From: Photorhabdus khanii NC19
GTDB lineage: Bacteria; Pseudomonadota; Gammaproteobacteria; Enterobacterales; Enterobacteriaceae
DNA: 64,000 nt
Reading direction: 5' to 3'
NCBI RefSeq assembly: GCF_000517265.1
Contig: NZ_AYSJ01000013.1
Span: 49,041-113,040, forward strand
Shown piece after piece: positions 40,305 to 50,519 of the stretch. How positions within the stretch are numbered: position 1 is the stretch's first letter; each line of letters opens with the position of its first letter. Under the pieces are notes generated by a model. The model had not been told where the DNA came from. It did not search any database and saw only the letters and a program-made list of their open reading frames with translations. The translations under genes were made by a program, and so were the position numbers.

Positions 40305-42980
40305 ATGTCGTTTGATTTGAAAAAGGTTTGTGTTTCAACACTTTCCGCTGCAAGTAAAGAATATGATTATTACAGCTTACCACGGGTTGCTAAACATTTA
40401 GGTGATATTTCCCGCTTGCCTAAGTCAATGAAAGTTCTTCTGGAAAATCTTCTGCGCAATATTGATGGTAACTCTGTTGTTGATGACGATTTAAAAGCGA
40501 TTATTGATTGGCAAAATACTGGTCATGCAGATCGGGAAATTGCTTACCGTCCGGCTCGTGTATTAATGCAGGATTTCACGGGAGTTCCAGCTGTCGTTGA
40601 TTTAGCGGCTATGAGGGATGCAGTTCAGCGTCTTGGTGGCGATGTTGAACAGGTTAATCCATTGTCACCTGTTGATTTGGTTATTGACCATTCTGTTATG
40701 GTGGATAAATTTGGCACGGAAAACGCTTTTGAACAAAATGTTCAATTAGAAATGGAACGTAACTATGAACGTTATCTGTTTCTGCGTTGGGGACAACAAG
40801 CATTTAACCGTTTTCGCGTCGTACCGCCAGGAACCGGGATTTGTCATCAGGTCAACCTGGAATATCTGGGCAAAACGGTTTGGCATGAAACGTATAACGG
40901 GCGAGAATTGGCTTACCCTGATACCTTGGTTGGTACGGATTCTCACACCACTATGATCAATGGCCTCGGTATTCTGGGATGGGGGGTTGGTGGTATTGAA
41001 GCGGAAGCAGCTATGTTAGGGCAGCCTGTTTCCATGCTTATCCCTGATGTGGTGGGTTTTAAACTCACCGGAAAGTTACGCGAAGGGATTACTGCGACAG
41101 ATCTTGTGCTGACAGTGACACAGATGCTGCGTAAACAGGGTGTGGTTGGGAAATTTGTTGAGTTTTATGGTGATGGGTTAGCTGACTTGCCATTGGCAGA
41201 CAGAGCAACCATTGCCAATATGTCACCGGAATATGGTGCAACGTGTGGTTTCTTCCCGGTGGATGATATTACACTGAGTTATATGCGGTTAACAGGGCGT
41301 ACAGAACAGCAGATTGCTCTGGTTGAAACATATTGTAAGATCCAAGGGCTATGGCGAAATCCGGGTGATGAACCGGTATTTACCAACAGTCTGGTACTGG
41401 ATATGTCTACGGTGGGAGCGAGCCTCGCCGGGCCGAAACGTCCACAGGACAGAGTTGCTTTAGAGCGAGTACCACAGGCATTTCAGTTAGCCATTGAGCT
41501 GGAGATGAATAAAGCGCAAGGAAAAGTCGCCTCAGCCTCCGTTAATCTGGATAACCAAACGTATGAGTTAGAAGATGGTGCGGTTGTCATTGCTGCGATT
41601 ACTTCCTGTACCAATACATCTAACCCCAGTGTGATGATGGCTGCGGGTTTACTGGCGAAAAAAGCGGTTGAGAAAGGGCTTAAACGCCAGCCGTGGGTAA
41701 AAACCTCACTGGCACCTGGCTCAAAAGTGGTGACGGATTATCTTGAGATTGCTGGCTTTACGCCATATCTGGAGAAACTGGGTTTCAATCTGGTGGGCTA
41801 CGGCTGTACAACTTGCATTGGTAACTCCGGGCCGTTGCCTGAATCTATTGAAATTGCGATTAAGCAAGCCGATCTTACCGTCGGTGCGGTCTTGTCTGGC
41901 AACCGGAACTTTGAAGGCCGGATCCATCCTCTGATAAAGACTAACTGGCTGGCATCACCACCATTAGTTGTGGCATATGCCTTATCCGGCAGCATGAAAA
42001 AGGATCTGACTAAAGATCCTATTGGTCAGGATCAGCAAGGCAATGATGTCTATTTGAAAGACATATGGCCAGACAGCAAAGAAATTGCTGAAGCGGTTGA
42101 TAAAGTTAAGGTTGGCATGTTCCACAAGGAGTACGCCGAAGTATTTGATGGTGATGAGACATGGCAATCGCTGGATGTTGTCAGTTCTGCAACTTATGAT
42201 TTCCAGCCTGACTCTACTTACATTCGCCACCCGCCATTCTTTAGTGAGATGACAGCGGAGCCGGAAGCGATAACGGATATTCATGGCGCGAATATACTGG
42301 CTATTCTTGGTGATTCTGTCACCACAGACCATATTTCCCCCGCGGGGAATATCAAAGCTGACAGTCCGGCAGGGCGTTATCTTCAGGAACATGGCGTTGA
42401 CCCTAAGGATTTTAACTCTTATGGCTCAAGGCGTGGTAACCATGAAGTGATGATGCGCGGAACGTTCGCCAATATTCGTATTCGTAATGAGATGATTGCG
42501 GGTGTAGAAGGGGGATATACCCGCCATATTCCATCACAGACACAATTAGCGATTTATGATGCGGCCATGCGTTATCAGGAAGAAAAAACACCATTGGCTG
42601 TTATTGCCGGCAAAGAATATGGTTCTGGTTCGAGCCGCGATTGGGCAGCGAAAGGAACCCGGTTATTGGGGGTTCGGGTGGTGATTGCGGAATCATTTGA
42701 ACGTATTCACCGTTCTAACCTGATTGGTATGGGCGTATTACCACTGGAATTTCCTCAGGGCGTAAACCGTAAAACGCTAAATCTGAAAGGTGATGAGACG
42801 ATTGATATTGCCGGGATGAATAATCTCAAGCCTGGTCAGATAGTCCCGGTAAAAATGACTTATGTTGATGGGCGTAAGGTGGTCGTTGAGGCTCGGTGTC
42901 GTATTGATACCGGAACTGAACTGGATTACTTCCACCACGGCGGCATTTTGCATTATGTCATCCGCCATATGTTGAAATAA
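40305..42980 (+). CDS. acnA: Aconitate hydratase A
   Basis: Iron-sulfur enzyme interconverting citrate and isocitrate; the AcnA type is the more stable, stress- and iron-responsive isozyme and its apo-form can bind mRNA. 891 residues, the same as E. coli. [4Fe-4S] ligands lie in [10 protein letters not shown] and [10 protein letters not shown]. Other signatures are [13 protein letters not shown], the swivel-domain [15 protein letters not shown] and a C-terminal HHGGIL. AGGAGG precedes the ATG. Confidence 0.97.
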   Translation: MSFDLKKVCVSTLSAASKEYDYYSLPRVAKHLGDISRLPKSMKVLLENLLRNIDGNSVVDDDLKAIIDWQNTGHADREIAYRPARVLMQDFTGVPAVVDLAAMRDAVQRLGGDVEQVNPLSPVDLVIDHSVMVDKFGTENAFEQNVQLEMERNYERYLFLRWGQQAFNRFRVVPPGTGICHQVNLEYLGKTVWHETYNGRELAYPDTLVGTDSHTTMINGLGILGWGVGGIEAEAAMLGQPVSMLIPDVVGFKLTGKLREGITATDLVLTVTQMLRKQGVVGKFVEFYGDGLADLPLADRATIANMSPEYGATCGFFPVDDITLSYMRLTGRTEQQIALVETYCKIQGLWRNPGDEPVFTNSLVLDMSTVGASLAGPKRPQDRVALERVPQAFQLAIELEMNKAQGKVASASVNLDNQTYELEDGAVVIAAITSCTNTSNPSVMMAAGLLAKKAVEKGLKRQPWVKTSLAPGSKVVTDYLEIAGFTPYLEKLGFNLVGYGCTTCIGNSGPLPESIEIAIKQADLTVGAVLSGNRNFEGRIHPLIKTNWLASPPLVVAYALSGSMKKDLTKDPIGQDQQGNDVYLKDIWPDSKEIAEAVDKVKVGMFHKEYAEVFDGDETWQSLDVVSSATYDFQPDSTYIRHPPFFSEMTAEPEAITDIHGANILAILGDSVTTDHISPAGNIKADSPAGRYLQEHGVDPKDFNSYGSRRGNHEVMMRGTFANIRIRNEMIAGVEGGYTRHIPSQTQLAIYDAAMRYQEEKTPLAVIAGKEYGSGSSRDWAAKGTRLLGVRVVIAESFERIHRSNLIGMGVLPLEFPQGVNRKTLNLKGDETIDIAGMNNLKPGQIVPVKMTYVDGRKVVVEARCRIDTGTELDYFHHGGILHYVIRHMLK

Positions 42981-42994
42981 TTTTTACACCACAT

Positions 42995-43025
42995 AAAGAT
43001 GGTGCCAGTATTGGCACCATCTTTG
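42995..43025. terminator. Bidirectional terminator between acnA and ribA
   Basis: Thirteen-base perfect stem AAAGATGGTGCCA/TGGCACCATCTTT. Confidence 0.8.
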
Positions 43026-43045
43026 TCAGCTAAAATAAGTAAAAA

Positions 43046-43642
43046 TTAAGGCTCCTCGGGTATTAAATGTCCCATTTTTCTGGCTTTGGTATCCAGATAA
43101 TAAGCATTTTTAGCATTGCGGCCGGTAATTAACGGAACCCGCTCCACAATGTTAATACCTGCTTCGGTCATAATTTCCACTTTTTTAGGATTATTTGTCA
43201 GCAGACGAATAGCATGAACACCCAGCAATTTATACATGTCTGCACATAAGGTGAAATCACGTTCATCGGCGGCAAAACCTAACTGATGATTAGCTTCTAC
43301 CGTATCCGCGCCCTTATCCTGTAATGCATAAGCGCGAATTTTGTTTAGCAGGCCAATATTACGGCCTTCTTGCCGGTGGTAAAGTAATATCCCCCGTCCT
43401 TCCTTAGCAATTTGAGCCAGAGCTGCTTCAAGTTGAAAGCCGCAGTCACAACGCAGGCTAAACAGGGCATCACCCGTCAGACATTCTGAATGGATCCTGG
43501 AGAGAACAGGTTCATTATCAGAAATAGTGCCATATACCAATGCGACATGATCTTGACCTGTAGCGATTTCTTCAAAGCCGATCATTAAAAAGTCGCCCCA
43601 GGGGGTAGGTAATTTAGCCTCAGCTATCTGTTTTAATTGCAT
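43046..43642 (-). CDS. ribA: GTP cyclohydrolase II
   Basis: First step of riboflavin synthesis: opens GTP to 2,5-diamino-6-ribosylamino-pyrimidinone phosphate. 198 residues from [18 protein letters not shown], the E. coli start. Zinc Cys ligands are in [19 protein letters not shown]. The catalytic segment is [17 protein letters not shown], and [10 protein letters not shown] follows. The frame stays open to 43762 and an in-frame ATG at 43654 is a near alternative; neither ATG has a strong ribosome site. Confidence 0.95.
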   Translation of the reverse strand: MQLKQIAEAKLPTPWGDFLMIGFEEIATGQDHVALVYGTISDNEPVLSRIHSECLTGDALFSLRCDCGFQLEAALAQIAKEGRGILLYHRQEGRNIGLLNKIRAYALQDKGADTVEANHQLGFAADERDFTLCADMYKLLGVHAIRLLTNNPKKVEIMTEAGINIVERVPLITGRNAKNAYYLDTKARKMGHLIPEEP

Positions 43643-43893
43643 CTTATTGTTCATATGTCGATTCAGACTCGTTATAAGAATGGATTGTAAAAAAATAATA
43701 CCGGTCTGGGAAATCAGCTGAAACTGCACAAGAAATTTTCTCTGATTATAACGCACGTGCATTTTGCCATATTTACAACCAATTATCTGTGAAAAATCTT
43801 CAAATAATTGTATATAAGTAATAGGTATAACATCAATGTGTTAAACTATAGACAGATTTTTAAAGTGTATATAAGAATAATGTGGTAGCGGAT

Positions 43894-44534
43894 ATGAATC
43901 AATTTATCAGACCTATAGTTATAGCGACTATGATTTTATTGTTGCCGCCTGTTGTCGTGTTGATAGCAGGATGGCAATGGCAACCTATGGGAGAGCGCCA
44001 GTAGCTTGAAATACTGTATTGGATTACGGATACTTCTGGAGAGTCGTGGGCTTGTCTGACTTCTCTGTTTTTTATTTTTGGGTTGTTACTGTTACTTTGT
44101 ACTTCCGTCAGGCAGGGGATAATATGGATCGCTGTTGTTATAGCGCTGCTTTTGACAGGGCAAGGTATAAAGGCTTTGATTAAAAATACCGTTAAGGAAC
44201 ATCGTCCCTATGTTGTTTGGCTAGAAAAAAATTATCGGGTGCCGACAGATGAGTTTTATCAATATCAGCGAAAACAGCGGGCCAAATTATTGGACCAGTA
44301 TTTGAAAGCGGATGACCGTATTCCACCATGGCAACTTACTCACTGGAAAAGTGAAACGGGGTATGCCTTTCCTTATGGGCGGCGAGTGTTTTGATCAGCA
44401 GAATGGCATTAGGTATGCATTGGCCGCAGGATCTTATCGCATCAACGTTAATTAGCGCGGTGTTGGCGATGGTTATTTGTTGTCTCACAGAAAAGTGGCG
44501 GTTGATTAACTTCCACAAGGATTTATATAGGTAA
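43894..44534 (+). pseudogene. pgpB: Decayed phosphatidylglycerophosphatase B
   Basis: Conceptual translation aligns with E. coli PgpB: MNQFIRPIVIA, GWQWQP, TGQGIKALIKNTVKEHRPYVVWLEKN, TGYAFPYG, then SRMALGMHWPQDLIASTLIS. It is broken three ways. An in-frame TAG at 44002 replaces a conserved Trp. The catalytic SGHT motif is replaced by YGRRVF and a stop near 44392. About 32 codons are missing before SRMALGMH, which is in another frame. The PAP2 active site is therefore lost. Position between ribA and lapA is the E. coli one. Confidence 0.9.
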
Positions 44535-44701
44535 TTGCTTCTTATTTACACTTAGTTAGTGGGAAGATATCGCAAAAAAGCGGAAAGGCGCATTTATCAT
44601 GATAAATTGCTTCCTTTGCCCAGACTGGAAATGCTAATTTAATGGGCCGTTATGTCTGTTATTTGGCATAATACCCAAGCAACAATAGATAACAGGAAAA
44701 A

Positions 44702-45015
44702 ATGTGAAATATTTTCTGATTTTATTACTGGTGTTGGTGATCTTTGTCATCTCTGTGACTCTTGGATCAAATAACGATCAGATTGTTACTTTTAACTATC
44801 TGATTGCTAAAGGAAATTACTCTTTATCTACGCTTTTGGCTGTATTGTTCGCCAGCGGTTTCGTGTTAGGCTGGGTTATCTGTGGATTATTCTATCTTCG
44901 TACTCGTTTATCATTGGGAAGGGCTGAACGCAAGATTAAGCGACTAGAAGCACAACTGGGGCAACCTGCTGAACCTCCGGTTACTCATTCACCGCTTGTA
45001 TTTAGCAAGGAATAA
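44702..45015 (+). CDS. lapA: Lipopolysaccharide assembly protein A
   Basis: Formerly yciS. ~104-residue inner-membrane protein with two transmembrane helices (about residues 1-20 and 40-65) and a cytoplasmic basic tail, RAERKIKRLEAQL. It works with LapB in controlling LPS synthesis. ATG at 44702 and GTG at 44704 are in different frames; the GTG frame encodes the KYFLILLLVLVIFVISVTLG family sequence, so translation starts at GTG 44704. Six bases separate it from lapB. Confidence 0.93.
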
Positions 45016-45021
45016 ATTCCC

Positions 45022-46191
45022 ATGTTAGAGCTGTTGTTTCTGTTGCTTCCTGTGGCCGCTGCTTATGGCTGGTATATGGGGCGCAGAAGTGCTCAACAGG
45101 ATAAACAACAAAATTCTGATCGCTTGTCGCGGGAATATGTTGCTGGGGTTAATTTTCTCCTTTCGAACCAGCAAGATAAAGCGGTGGATCTGTTTCTTGA
45201 AATGCTTAAAGAGGATAGTTCCGCTTTTGAAGCGCACCTGACTTTGGGGAATCTGTTCCGTTCCAGGGGGGAAGTGGAACGGGCTATCCGTATTCACCAA
45301 TCTCTCATGGAAAGTGCTTCTCTGACATTTGAGCAGCGTTTGCTGGCGACTCAACAATTAGGCCGCGATTACATGTCGGCGGGTTTATACGATCGCGCCG
45401 AAAATATGTTTGTTCAGTTGGTGAATGAAAAAGATTTTCGGCAAAATGCGTTTCAATCACTGCTTACGCTTTACCAGGCAACCAGTGATTGGAAAAAAGC
45501 CATTGATATCGCTGAAAAATTAGTTAAATCCGGCAAACACGATATACGGGAAAAAATTGCGCATTTTTATTGTGAACTGGCTTTGCAGGAAATGAGCGGT
45601 GATGATCTTGATGAAGCTATTGGCTATCTCAATAAAGCTGTCCAGGCAGATAAAAATTGCGCCCGGGTTTCTATCATGTTGGGACGTCTGTTTATGGTCC
45701 AACAGGAATACACCAAAGCGGCGGGTTCTTTGAAATCTGTTCTTGAGCAAGATAAAGAGTTGGTCAGTGAGGTGTTACCTATTCTCCAGGAGTGTTACCA
45801 GCATCTGAATCAGATTGATGAATGGGAAAATTTCCTCAAACGCTGTGTAGAAGAGAATAGTGGGGCAACTGCCGAACTTTTACTGGCTGATATTATCGAG
45901 CAGAAAGAAGGCCATGAAGTCGCGCAAATCTATATCAATCATCAATTAGAACGCCATCCGACGATGCGCCTGTTTTATCGCCTGATGGATTACCATTTGG
46001 CGGAAGCGGAAGAAGGCCGGGCGAAAGAAAGTATTATTTTGCTGCGGGACATGGTGGGTGAACAAATTCGTACTAAACCTAATTATCGCTGCCATAAATG
46101 CGGCTTTACTTCTCATTCACTTTATTGGCACTGCCCATCATGCCGCTCATGGGATTCGATTAAACCCATCCGTGGGTTGGATGGTCAGTGA
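45022..46191 (+). CDS. lapB: Lipopolysaccharide assembly protein B
   Basis: Formerly yciM. Inner-membrane-anchored TPR protein that directs LpxC to FtsH for degradation, balancing LPS and phospholipid. 389 residues: one N-terminal membrane helix, TPR repeats across about 35-340, and a C-terminal rubredoxin-like zinc site CHKCGF...CPSCRSW. Operon with lapA and probably pyrF. Confidence 0.96.
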   Translation: MLELLFLLLPVAAAYGWYMGRRSAQQDKQQNSDRLSREYVAGVNFLLSNQQDKAVDLFLEMLKEDSSAFEAHLTLGNLFRSRGEVERAIRIHQSLMESASLTFEQRLLATQQLGRDYMSAGLYDRAENMFVQLVNEKDFRQNAFQSLLTLYQATSDWKKAIDIAEKLVKSGKHDIREKIAHFYCELALQEMSGDDLDEAIGYLNKAVQADKNCARVSIMLGRLFMVQQEYTKAAGSLKSVLEQDKELVSEVLPILQECYQHLNQIDEWENFLKRCVEENSGATAELLLADIIEQKEGHEVAQIYINHQLERHPTMRLFYRLMDYHLAEAEEGRAKESIILLRDMVGEQIRTKPNYRCHKCGFTSHSLYWHCPSCRSWDSIKPIRGLDGQ

Positions 46192-46235
46192 CAATATCAC
46201 AGTAATATTTCTTTGTTGGTCAAAAAGGTTAAAAA

Positions 46236-46982
46236 ATGACATCGCATACCTTAACATCATTCGGTAAACAGATTAGCTCGCCTGTAATTGTTGCTTTAGA
46301 TTACGACAATCAGGATGCTGCCTTGGCTTTTGCTGACAAAATTGATCCACAGGATTGCCGCCTGAAAGTGGGTAAAGAGATGTTTACCCTTAATGGTCCT
46401 CAGTTTGTTAAGTTGTTGCACCAGCGTGGCTTTGAAGTATTCCTGGATTTGAAATTCCATGATATTCCCAATACTACAGCCAGAGCGGTAGCTGCTGCGG
46501 CTGAGATGGGGGTTTGGATGGTAAACGTTCATGCCAGTGGTGGCACCAGAATGATGGCGGCGGCGAAAGAAGCGTTGCTGCCTTATGGTAATGCTGCACC
46601 GTTGTTAATTGCCGTTACGGTATTAACCAGTATGGAACAATCGGATCTACAAGGTATCGGTATTGATATTACGCCAGCGCAACAGGCTGAAAGGTTGGCA
46701 AAACTCACGCAGGAGTGTGGGTTGGATGGTGTGGTTTGTTCTGCACATGAGGCTCAACAACTGAAAAACGCTTGTGGTCAGGATTTCCGGCTGGTAACGC
46801 CGGGGATCCGCCCGGCAGGCAGTGAAGCCGGTGATCAGCGTCGTATCATGACGCCGGAACAGGCGGTACTGGTTGGTGTTGATTATATGGTTATCGGGCG
46901 TCCGATTACCCGTGCAGCGGATCCGGCGGCAGCCTTGCGTCAGATTAATCAATCTATTGCAGGAGTTATTAATGCAAGATAA
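46236..46982 (+). CDS. pyrF: Orotidine 5'-phosphate decarboxylase
   Basis: Final step of UMP synthesis. 248-residue TIM barrel with the catalytic Lys/Asp network in [17 protein letters not shown] at strand 1 and [17 protein letters not shown]. It overlaps yciH by 11 bases, as in E. coli. Confidence 0.97.
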   Translation: MTSHTLTSFGKQISSPVIVALDYDNQDAALAFADKIDPQDCRLKVGKEMFTLNGPQFVKLLHQRGFEVFLDLKFHDIPNTTARAVAAAAEMGVWMVNVHASGGTRMMAAAKEALLPYGNAAPLLIAVTVLTSMEQSDLQGIGIDITPAQQAERLAKLTQECGLDGVVCSAHEAQQLKNACGQDFRLVTPGIRPAGSEAGDQRRIMTPEQAVLVGVDYMVIGRPITRAADPAAALRQINQSIAGVINAR

Positions 46983-47298
46983 TAATTCGCGTCTGGTCTA
47001 TTCCACAGATGGGGGCCGTATTCAGGAAGAAACGGCTAAACCTCAGCGTCCGAAAGGGGATGGTATTGTTCGTATCCAGCGCCAAACCAGTGGTCGTAAA
47101 GGAAAAGGCGTTTGCGTTATTACCGGCATTGACGCTGATGACCAGACACTGGTCAAGTTGGCGGCTGAATTAAAGAAAAAATGTAGCTGCGGTGGTTCAG
47201 TAAAAGATGGCGAAATAGAAATTCAGGGCGATAAAAGGGATTTATTGAAGCAATTGCTTGAAGCCAAAGGTATGACAGTTAAATTGGCTGGTGGTTGA
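46972..47298 (+). CDS. yciH: YciH, SUI1/eIF1-like translation factor homologue
   Basis: 108-residue protein from ATG 46972, which has GGAG upstream; an open frame extends back to 46873 but is only pyrF overlap. SUI1 domain with [25 protein letters not shown](S)[15 protein letters not shown]. Homologous to eukaryotic eIF1; proposed to influence start-codon fidelity in bacteria. osmB, which follows yciH in E. coli, is not present. Confidence 0.95.
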   Translation: MQDNNSRLVYSTDGGRIQEETAKPQRPKGDGIVRIQRQTSGRKGKGVCVITGIDADDQTLVKLAAELKKKCSCGGSVKDGEIEIQGDKRDLLKQLLEAKGMTVKLAGG

Positions 47299-47301
47299 CA
47301 G

Positions 47302-47325
47302 AAGGGCGGATATTCGCCCTTTATT
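47302..47325 (+). terminator. Terminator of the lapAB-pyrF-yciH operon
   Basis: AAGGGCG/CGCCCTT stem with a T-rich tail. It marks the end of the conserved core. Confidence 0.8.
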
Positions 47326-47729
47326 TATATTATTTCTTAACGTCAGTTATCAATAATATCACTACTTAACAATGAAAATAAATAAATTATCATTCGGATT
47401 ATTATGTATAAATATCCCCTATCTTCTGATTAAATAATAAAAGAATTAAAATTTAACATGTCAAAAATAATTTTTTCTTTCATTAAAGAAATATTGATAT
47501 TATTTTATCATTTGCATAATAAGATGATTAAATATTACTAAACAACATATTATCTGTTTCATAAATTCTTTTACGTCATGATTTTGGTATCATAATGCAC
47601 TGTAGCCTATTTCAGGCGGTTTTTTTGTAAAAATGAATATCTTTATGATAAATGTGATTATTATTAAAATTACTTTTTAAATCATAAAGATGGAAAGTTT
47701 ATTCTGTTTTTTTAGTTAAGAGGTTGACT
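47326..47729. other. AT-rich junction between core and accessory block
   Basis: About 400 bases, extremely AT-rich, with no recognised gene, tRNA or direct repeat. It presumably contains the promoter of the TetR gene. Confidence 0.55.
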
Positions 47730-48335
47730 ATGGAGAATGATCGTTCTACCATGAAGAACATGGAAAATGAGAAGGCGGCAAACATCAGGGAAAACATGTT
47801 GGATGCTGTAGATGAATTAATTTACACCAGGGGGATTGCAGCGACAGGTATCGATCTGATAACGCGCACGACCGGTTCTTCACGTAAAACAATTTATCGT
47901 TATTTCGGTACCAAAGATGGGTTGGTTGAAGAAGTTCTTCGCCGACGGGATGAACGATGGATGGGGTGGTTTACTTCATCAATAGCCGAATATAAGACGC
48001 CAGAAGAGAAATTGCTGAATATTTTTCTGGTATTACAAACATGGTTCGAAAGTGATGATTTCAGAGGATGTGCGTTTATCAATACATCCGGTGAACGGCT
48101 TGATCCTGTTGATCCGGTAAGAATTATTGCTAAGGAGCATAAAGAGAAAGTTTTTACTTACGTTCTTTCTATTTGTGAGGAAATATCGCCGGATTCATCG
48201 GTGGATTTAGCCAGGAAATTTTTGATTCTGATAGAAGGCGCTATTACCACTGCCCATATAATGAATGATAGAAATTATGCTTTGGAAGCAATGAATATCG
48301 CTAAAGCATTATTGAATAAATACAATGTGAGTTAA
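47730..48335 (+). CDS. TetR-family transcriptional regulator
   Basis: 201-residue TetR/AcrR repressor. The N-terminal HTH is visible (TGIDLITRTTGSSRKTIYRYFGTKDGL, about residues 30-55) and a helical ligand-binding domain follows. ATG 47730 has AAGAGG six bases upstream and is preferred over the TTG at 47724. The NTF2-like gene 36 bases downstream is a probable co-transcribed partner or target. Confidence 0.85.
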   Translation: MENDRSTMKNMENEKAANIRENMLDAVDELIYTRGIAATGIDLITRTTGSSRKTIYRYFGTKDGLVEEVLRRRDERWMGWFTSSIAEYKTPEEKLLNIFLVLQTWFESDDFRGCAFINTSGERLDPVDPVRIIAKEHKEKVFTYVLSICEEISPDSSVDLARKFLILIEGAITTAHIMNDRNYALEAMNIAKALLNKYNVS

Positions 48336-48371
48336 TAGAAAATTTAATTATAATTAATTAGGAGACAAAAT

Positions 48372-48851
48372 ATGTCTGATACAAAAGAAATTCGCCAGCC
48401 AGTACCGCCATTTACCCGGGAAACGGCTATTCAAAAAATTCGCTTGGCCGAAGATGGATGGAACAGCCGTGACCCTGCAAAGGTTTCATTGGCTTATTCA
48501 TTGGATACTCATTGGCGTAATCGCGCTGAATTCGTGCATAGTCGTAAAGAGGCTCAGGATTTTTTAGCCAGAAAATGGGAGAAAGAGCATGAATATCGTC
48601 TGATTAAAGAACTTTGGGCGTTTACTGATAATAGAATAGCGGTTCGTTATGCTTATGAATGGTGCGATGATTCGGGTAATTGGTTTCGCTCATATGGTAA
48701 TGAGAACTGGGAATTTAACGAAGATGGCTTGATGTACAACCGCTATGCTTGTATTAATGATCTACCGATAAAAGAGTCTGAACGAAAATTTCATTGGCCT
48801 TTAGGCCGCCGCCCTGACGATCATCCTGGATTATCTGATTTAGAACTGTAA
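48372..48851 (+). CDS. NTF2-like (DUF1348) protein
   Basis: 159-residue cytoplasmic protein of the nuclear-transport-factor-2-like/DUF1348 family: [41 protein letters not shown]-like text, [20 protein letters not shown]-like text and NGNENWEF-like text. Family members form small cone-shaped folds, and many are reported with TetR regulators as here. Ligand or enzymatic role unknown. GGAG precedes the ATG. Confidence 0.82.
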   Translation: MSDTKEIRQPVPPFTRETAIQKIRLAEDGWNSRDPAKVSLAYSLDTHWRNRAEFVHSRKEAQDFLARKWEKEHEYRLIKELWAFTDNRIAVRYAYEWCDDSGNWFRSYGNENWEFNEDGLMYNRYACINDLPIKESERKFHWPLGRRPDDHPGLSDLEL

Positions 48852-48932
48852 TTTAATAGCAAATAGAAAATTGTAGATATGGCTGGTTTATAGGCGTCCC
48901 TAATAAGCCAGCCGTGATGCTTTTTACGTTAT

Positions 48933-49355
48933 TTAGGGGCAGTTTACCCAATCTTCGATAATTAAGCCATCCACATGCTTAAACTCGCGGGTATTATTTG
49001 TCACTAGGATTGCTCCACACGCTAGTGCATGTCCTGCGATAGCTGTATCATTAGCGCCGATCGGTGTTCCTGCTGTGGTCAGCGTGTTTTTAATATTGGT
49101 TGTAGCATCTACGGCGGCTTTATCCCATGGCAGGATGGCATCAAGGCGTTGACAGAATGCTTCAACGAGTATGGTATGTTTCGGAGAGGCTTTTTTGCCA
49201 ATAGCTCCAAATTTCATTTCCGCATAGGTAATTGCTGAGATAACAATTTCATGTCTGTACAAAACACATTGTTGTAATTTATGGAGAACATTCGCAGGCT
49301 GCTCTCTCATAATGAAAGAGCAGATATTGGTATCCAGCATATAAATATTTTTCAT
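48933..49355 (-). CDS. vapC: VapC-type PIN-domain toxin
   Basis: 140-residue PIN RNase. Active-site acidic residues are visible in MLDTNICSFI, ITYAEMKFG and IGANDTAIAGHAL, with TNNTREF at the end of the fold. Relatives (MvpA/VapC of enterics) cleave initiator tRNA. Overlaps its antitoxin gene by four bases. Confidence 0.88.
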   Translation of the reverse strand: MKNIYMLDTNICSFIMREQPANVLHKLQQCVLYRHEIVISAITYAEMKFGAIGKKASPKHTILVEAFCQRLDAILPWDKAAVDATTNIKNTLTTAGTPIGANDTAIAGHALACGAILVTNNTREFKHVDGLIIEDWVNCP

Positions 49356-49579
49356 AATTTCACGCGACCTTCTTCGATAATATCAGGGCGTGATTCTAAA
49401 AAATCGTTATCAGCTTTTTCCTGTGACAGAAAAGAATCCCATGTGGGTTTTATTGGTTTCAGAATAATGGAGTCCCCGATACGGGAAATTTCTAATTCGG
49501 CGACACCATCAAAATCCATATCTTTTGGGAGTCTTATTGCCCGGTTATTACCGTTTTTAAATATCGCTACGGTACGCAT
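49352..49579 (-). CDS. vapB: VapB-type AbrB-fold antitoxin
   Basis: 75 residues from MRTVAIFKNGNNRAIRLPKDM, a SpoVT/AbrB swapped-hairpin DNA-binding domain, with a C-terminal toxin-binding tail (WDSFLSQEKADND). The start at 49579 is fixed by AGGAGG upstream; the longer frame to 49642 is not conserved. Confidence 0.88.
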   Translation of the reverse strand: MRTVAIFKNGNNRAIRLPKDMDFDGVAELEISRIGDSIILKPIKPTWDSFLSQEKADNDFLESRPDIIEEGRVKL

Positions 49580-49596
49580 GTGAACCTCCTTTTGTT

Positions 49597-49645
49597 TAAT
49601 ATATGTACACAATATAGGCCTGCACTTAGCATATGTCAACATATC
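49597..49645 (-). promoter_or_regulatory. Probable vapBC operator/promoter
   Basis: Perfect inverted repeat ATATGTCAACATAT (49631-49644) and a related ATATGTAC motif (49600-49607) lie immediately upstream of vapB, the expected site for VapBC autoregulation. Confidence 0.5.
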
Positions 49646-49743
49646 TATTGTACTTCCAAGTCAGCAAGGTTTTCAGCTAACATCGTCACGCAAGGGAGTT
49701 GGTCGGATAAGCGCAGTCTGGCAACAGTCTGCGCTTATCCGAC

Positions 49744-50058
49744 TTAAATACCATCAAAGAGGAAATCGAGTGCCGCCTTTACCTGATTACGGTATTGCGA
49801 TGCATCGCAAAATTCAGCACCCAAAGCATGAACAGATATACTGGCTAGTTCATGAGTCATGACAGCATATTCTTTGTCGTCTATCAGCCTGATAAGGGGG
49901 ATCATTCGAACAGGGCGACTGCTGTCAGGATATTTTTCAACTGGCAGCAGTGGGATCACAATTCGACGGTTTAACTGCCCGATAATGTCACTCGTGACGT
50001 CCAGCAACAGGGGATAAACAACGGTTTTCCCAGTATTACGGTAAACGGTGAATTGCAT
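49744..50058 (-). CDS. ccdB: CcdB-type gyrase-directed toxin
   Basis: 104-residue CcdB fold: MQFTVYRNTGK, LLLDVTSDIIGQLNRRIVIPL and THELASISV. In F-plasmid CcdB the last three residues Trp-Gly-Ile are needed to poison GyrA; here the end is DGI, so the Trp is Asp. Chromosomal CcdB homologues with this ending exist to my recollection. Toxicity is therefore uncertain. It follows ccdA with a two-base gap. Confidence 0.88.
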   Translation of the reverse strand: MQFTVYRNTGKTVVYPLLLDVTSDIIGQLNRRIVIPLLPVEKYPDSSRPVRMIPLIRLIDDKEYAVMTHELASISVHALGAEFCDASQYRNQVKAALDFLFDGI

Positions 50059-50060
50059 CG

Positions 50061-50297
50061 TTAAAATGTCCTGTATTCATCACTGAAACAACCATGTTCG
50101 TCATGGAAACGGTTTAACGCCCCCAGAGCTTCCTTATTATCTTCCTGCCATTTCAGTGCCTCGTGATGACGTAATTCGGCATCCAAGGCAGCGGTCAGTG
50201 TAGCACTAAAGTTAATACCTGCTTCACGTGCCCGGCTCAGTAAGCTTCGTTCTACAGTCAGTGTGACGCTCTGTGTGTTGCGTTGTCTTGCTGTCAT
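50061..50297 (-). CDS. ccdA: CcdA-type antitoxin
   Basis: 78-residue ribbon-helix-helix protein. The N-terminal SVTLTVERSLLSRAREAGINFSATL is the DNA-binding half; the acidic C-terminal tail (EALGALNRFHDEHGCFSDE) is the CcdB-binding half. First gene of the module. Confidence 0.88.
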   Translation of the reverse strand: MTARQRNTQSVTLTVERSLLSRAREAGINFSATLTAALDAELRHHEALKWQEDNKEALGALNRFHDEHGCFSDEYRTF

Positions 50298-50321
50298 GAT
50301 TTATCTCCGGTATTGAGTATG

Positions 50322-50348
50322 CGTGTAGTGTACACGTATATATACACG
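50322..50348 (-). promoter_or_regulatory. Probable ccdAB operator
   Basis: Overlapping palindromes GTGTACAC (50328-50335) and CGTATATATACACG lie 25-50 bases upstream of ccdA. This suits autorepression by CcdAB. Confidence 0.5.
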
Positions 50349-50460
50349 AATTGTAGTTCTGAATTCGGCGGCGACATCCGCTAAGAGGCAGTTTCAAGGG
50401 TGAGAATTCGATGCCACTATCAAGAGTGTCATGAGTGTACTATTGTCTATCTGGTATAAA

Positions 50461-50487
50461 TAAGGCGGGGAGGGGTTCCCCGCCTTA
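50461..50487 (-). terminator. Terminator of the large toxin gene
   Basis: Eleven-base stem TAAGGCGGGGA/TCCCCGCCTTA followed on the minus strand by TTATTTAT. Confidence 0.75.
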
Positions 50488-50519
50488 GTTTGGTATTTCA
50501 GATGATGTAAAGGTACGTT

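Noticed and set aside
41982..42392. 136-residue minus-strand frame in acnA
   Set aside because: Shadow of the aconitase coding sequence; codon pattern follows acnA.
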